From NCBI RefSeq assembly GCF_003601985.1, contig NZ_QZXA01000007.1:124001-188000 (forward strand): DNA of 64,000 nucleotides. The letters run 5' to 3'. The stretch is from Mesorhizobium jarvisii (GTDB taxonomy: Bacteria > Pseudomonadota > Alphaproteobacteria > Rhizobiales > Rhizobiaceae). Within the stretch, counting starts at the first letter, position 1, and each line of letters opens with the position of its first letter. A program made the translations under genes and the position numbers. The notes under the pieces were generated by a model that was not told where the DNA came from, ran no database searches, and saw nothing but the letters and a program-made list of their open reading frames with translations. Positions 62,670-64,000 of this stretch are shown here, one piece after another.

Positions 62670-63473
62670 TCAGTGCAGGATCTGGCTGAGGAACAATTTC
62701 GTGCGCTCGTGGCGCGGGTGGTCGAAGAACTCGGCCGGCGTGTTCTGCTCGACGATCTGGCCCTGATCCATGAAGATCACCCGGTTGGCGACCTTGCGGG
62801 CAAAGCCCATTTCGTGGGTGACGCACAGCATGGTCATGCCTTCCTCGGCCAGACCAACCATGGTCTCCAGCACTTCCTTGATCATTTCCGGGTCGAGCGC
62901 CGAGGTCGGCTCATCGAACAGCATGATGCGAGGGTTCATGCACAGCGAACGCGCGATGGCCACGCGCTGCTGCTGGCCGCCAGATAGCTGGCCGGGATAT
63001 TTGTTGGCCTGCTCGGGGATTTTCACGCGCTTGAGGAAATGCATGGCGATTTCCTCGGCCTGTTTCTTCGGTGTCTTGCGCACCCAGATCGGCGCAAGCG
63101 TGCAGTTCTCCAGGATGGTCAGATGCGGGAACAGGTTGAAGTGCTGGAACACCATGCCGACCTCGCGGCGCACCTCGTCGATCTTTTTCAGATCGTTGGT
63201 CAACTCCTTGCCATCGACGATGATCTTGCCCTTCTGATGCTCTTCTAGCCGGTTGATGCAGCGGATCATCGTCGATTTGCCGGAGCCCGACGGGCCGCAG
63301 ATGACGATGCGTTCGCCGCGCATCACTTTGAGGTTGATGTCTTTCAGCACATGGAACTCGCCATACCATTTGTGCATGGCGATGATGTCGATGGCGACAT
63401 CGGTGGTCGAGATGTGCATCTTGGCGGCGTTGACCTTGATCTCTTCGGCGCTGACGGCGTTTTCGGTGGCCAT
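62670..63473 (-). CDS. aapP: General amino-acid ABC transporter ATPase AapP
   Basis: The product is 267 aa from the ATG at 63473, which has AAGGGGAC upstream. It has Walker A GPSGSGKST, LSGGQQQRVAIARSL and Walker B IMLFDEPTSALDPE, with the polar amino-acid transporter type switch His (VTHEMGFA). In rhizobia AapP is the ATPase of the broad-range L-amino-acid permease AapJQMP, important for nitrogen exchange in symbiosis. It lies 22 bp after aapM and ends the operon. Confidence 0.94.
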   Translation of the reverse strand: MATENAVSAEEIKVNAAKMHISTTDVAIDIIAMHKWYGEFHVLKDINLKVMRGERIVICGPSGSGKSTMIRCINRLEEHQKGKIIVDGKELTNDLKKIDEVRREVGMVFQHFNLFPHLTILENCTLAPIWVRKTPKKQAEEIAMHFLKRVKIPEQANKYPGQLSGGQQQRVAIARSLCMNPRIMLFDEPTSALDPEMIKEVLETMVGLAEEGMTMLCVTHEMGFARKVANRVIFMDQGQIVEQNTPAEFFDHPRHERTKLFLSQILH

Positions 63474-63495
63474 GACGGGTCCCCTTATTCTTTTG

Positions 63496-64000
63496 TTAGC
63501 GTTTGTGGCCGGTGTCGAGCCGGCGTTCGGTGTACATTGAATAGCGCGACATGCCGAAGCAGAACAGCCAAAAGACAAAGGCGGCGAAGACGAGACCGGA
63601 TTTGGCGGTCTGCGCCGTTGCCCAGTTGGCGTCGGAAAAATTCTGCTTCACGATACCGAGCAGGTCGAACATCGAGATGATGAGGACCAGGCTGGTATCC
63701 TTGAACATGCCGATGAAGGTGTTGACGATGCCGGGAATGACAAGCTTCAGCGCCTGCGGCAGCACGATCAGTCCCATCTTCTGCCAGTAACCGAGGCCGA
63801 GCGAATCGGCGCCCTCGTACTGGCCTTTCGGAATAGCCTGCAGCCCGCCGCGCACCACTTCGGCCATGTAGGCGGCGGCAAACAGCGACACGCCAATCAG
63901 CGCCCGCAAATATTTGTCGAAGGTGACGCCGGCCGGCAGGAACAGCGGCAGCATGACGCTGACGAAGAACAGAACGGTAATCAGCGGGATGCCGCGCACG
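63496..64000 (-). CDS. aapM: General amino-acid ABC permease AapM, C-terminal part (cut by window edge)
   Basis: The last 168 residues are visible; the frame is open through the right edge of the window, so the start lies beyond 64000. The fragment begins in the RGIPLITVLFF helix, contains the permease EAA loop YEGADSLGLGYWQKMGLIVLPQ, and closes with SRYSMYTERRLDTGHKR, typical of AapM. aapP follows after 22 bp. aapQ and aapJ are expected outside the window. Confidence 0.92.
   Translation of the reverse strand, partial: VRGIPLITVLFFVSVMLPLFLPAGVTFDKYLRALIGVSLFAAAYMAEVVRGGLQAIPKGQYEGADSLGLGYWQKMGLIVLPQALKLVIPGIVNTFIGMFKDTSLVLIISMFDLLGIVKQNFSDANWATAQTAKSGLVFAAFVFWLFCFGMSRYSMYTERRLDTGHKR

Overview
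The window looks like chromosomal DNA of a rhizobial alphaproteobacterium, most likely Mesorhizobium or a close relative. The evidence is the high GC content and the gene set: a rhizobial Aap amino-acid permease, a ChoX-type choline-binding protein, groESL behind a CIRCE element, many ABC uptake systems each beside its own LacI/TetR/MarR/LysR regulator, and palindromic intergenic elements of about 103 bp that resemble RIMEs. Species was assigned by protein recognition only. I see no rRNA, tRNA, CRISPR array, prophage or complete insertion sequence.

Layout. 1-5 kb: the end of a TadG-like protein, a CAP-domain lipoprotein, and a MarR-EmrA-EmrB efflux operon with a folded spacer between emrA and emrB. 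4.7-10.5 kb: six tightly packed genes for a membrane-lipid pathway matching E. coli ynbABCD, with an added acyltransferase and a small membrane protein. 10.5-14.1 kb: a cobalamin-riboswitch operon (DUF1636 protein, ABC ATPase, binding protein, permease). 14.3-22.5 kb: a methyltransferase, a DMT exporter, a LacI-controlled sugar ABC operon and an AraC regulator. 22.5-28.1 kb: a MarR-GNAT fusion, and an MFS / lactone oxidase / PLP aldolase operon divergent from a TetR gene. 28.1-30.4 kb: groESL. 30.6-33.7 kb: a TadG-TadE-TadE operon without pilus machinery. 33.7-36.3 kb: TetR-controlled reductase, OsmC and NTF2-like genes. 36.3-42.6 kb: LysE, a four-gene small-protein operon, cspA, GST, CsbD, a Tat phosphoesterase and a frameshifted exported protein.

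42.6-47.6 kb: a FAD amine oxidase, a fused permease-ATPase and a binding protein, divergent from a LacI regulator across two perfect palindromes. 47.6-53.5 kb: TetR/NIPSNAP, a hydrolase-ChoX pair facing a BetI-like regulator, and LysR/cupin. 53.7-64 kb: fumC, two DoxX proteins, the polyphosphate pair ppk-ppx, a zinc-finger protein, a FAD monooxygenase, a DUF2459 protein and the end of the Aap operon (aapM, aapP).

Most of the content is metabolism and transport organised as small regulator-plus-operon cassettes. The best candidates for under-described biology are: the ynb-type lipid operon, whose transferase has Asn at two of the four signature Asp positions; the RIME-like repeats whose TAG end is the stop codon of three neighbouring genes; the folded emrA-emrB spacer; an orphan terminator and hairpin near cspA that look like a small RNA; and a self-contained TadG protein with a 19-residue beta-solenoid-like repeat. 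Decayed pieces (a frameshifted exported protein, an SDR tail and a BrnA antitoxin tail) show local gene loss.
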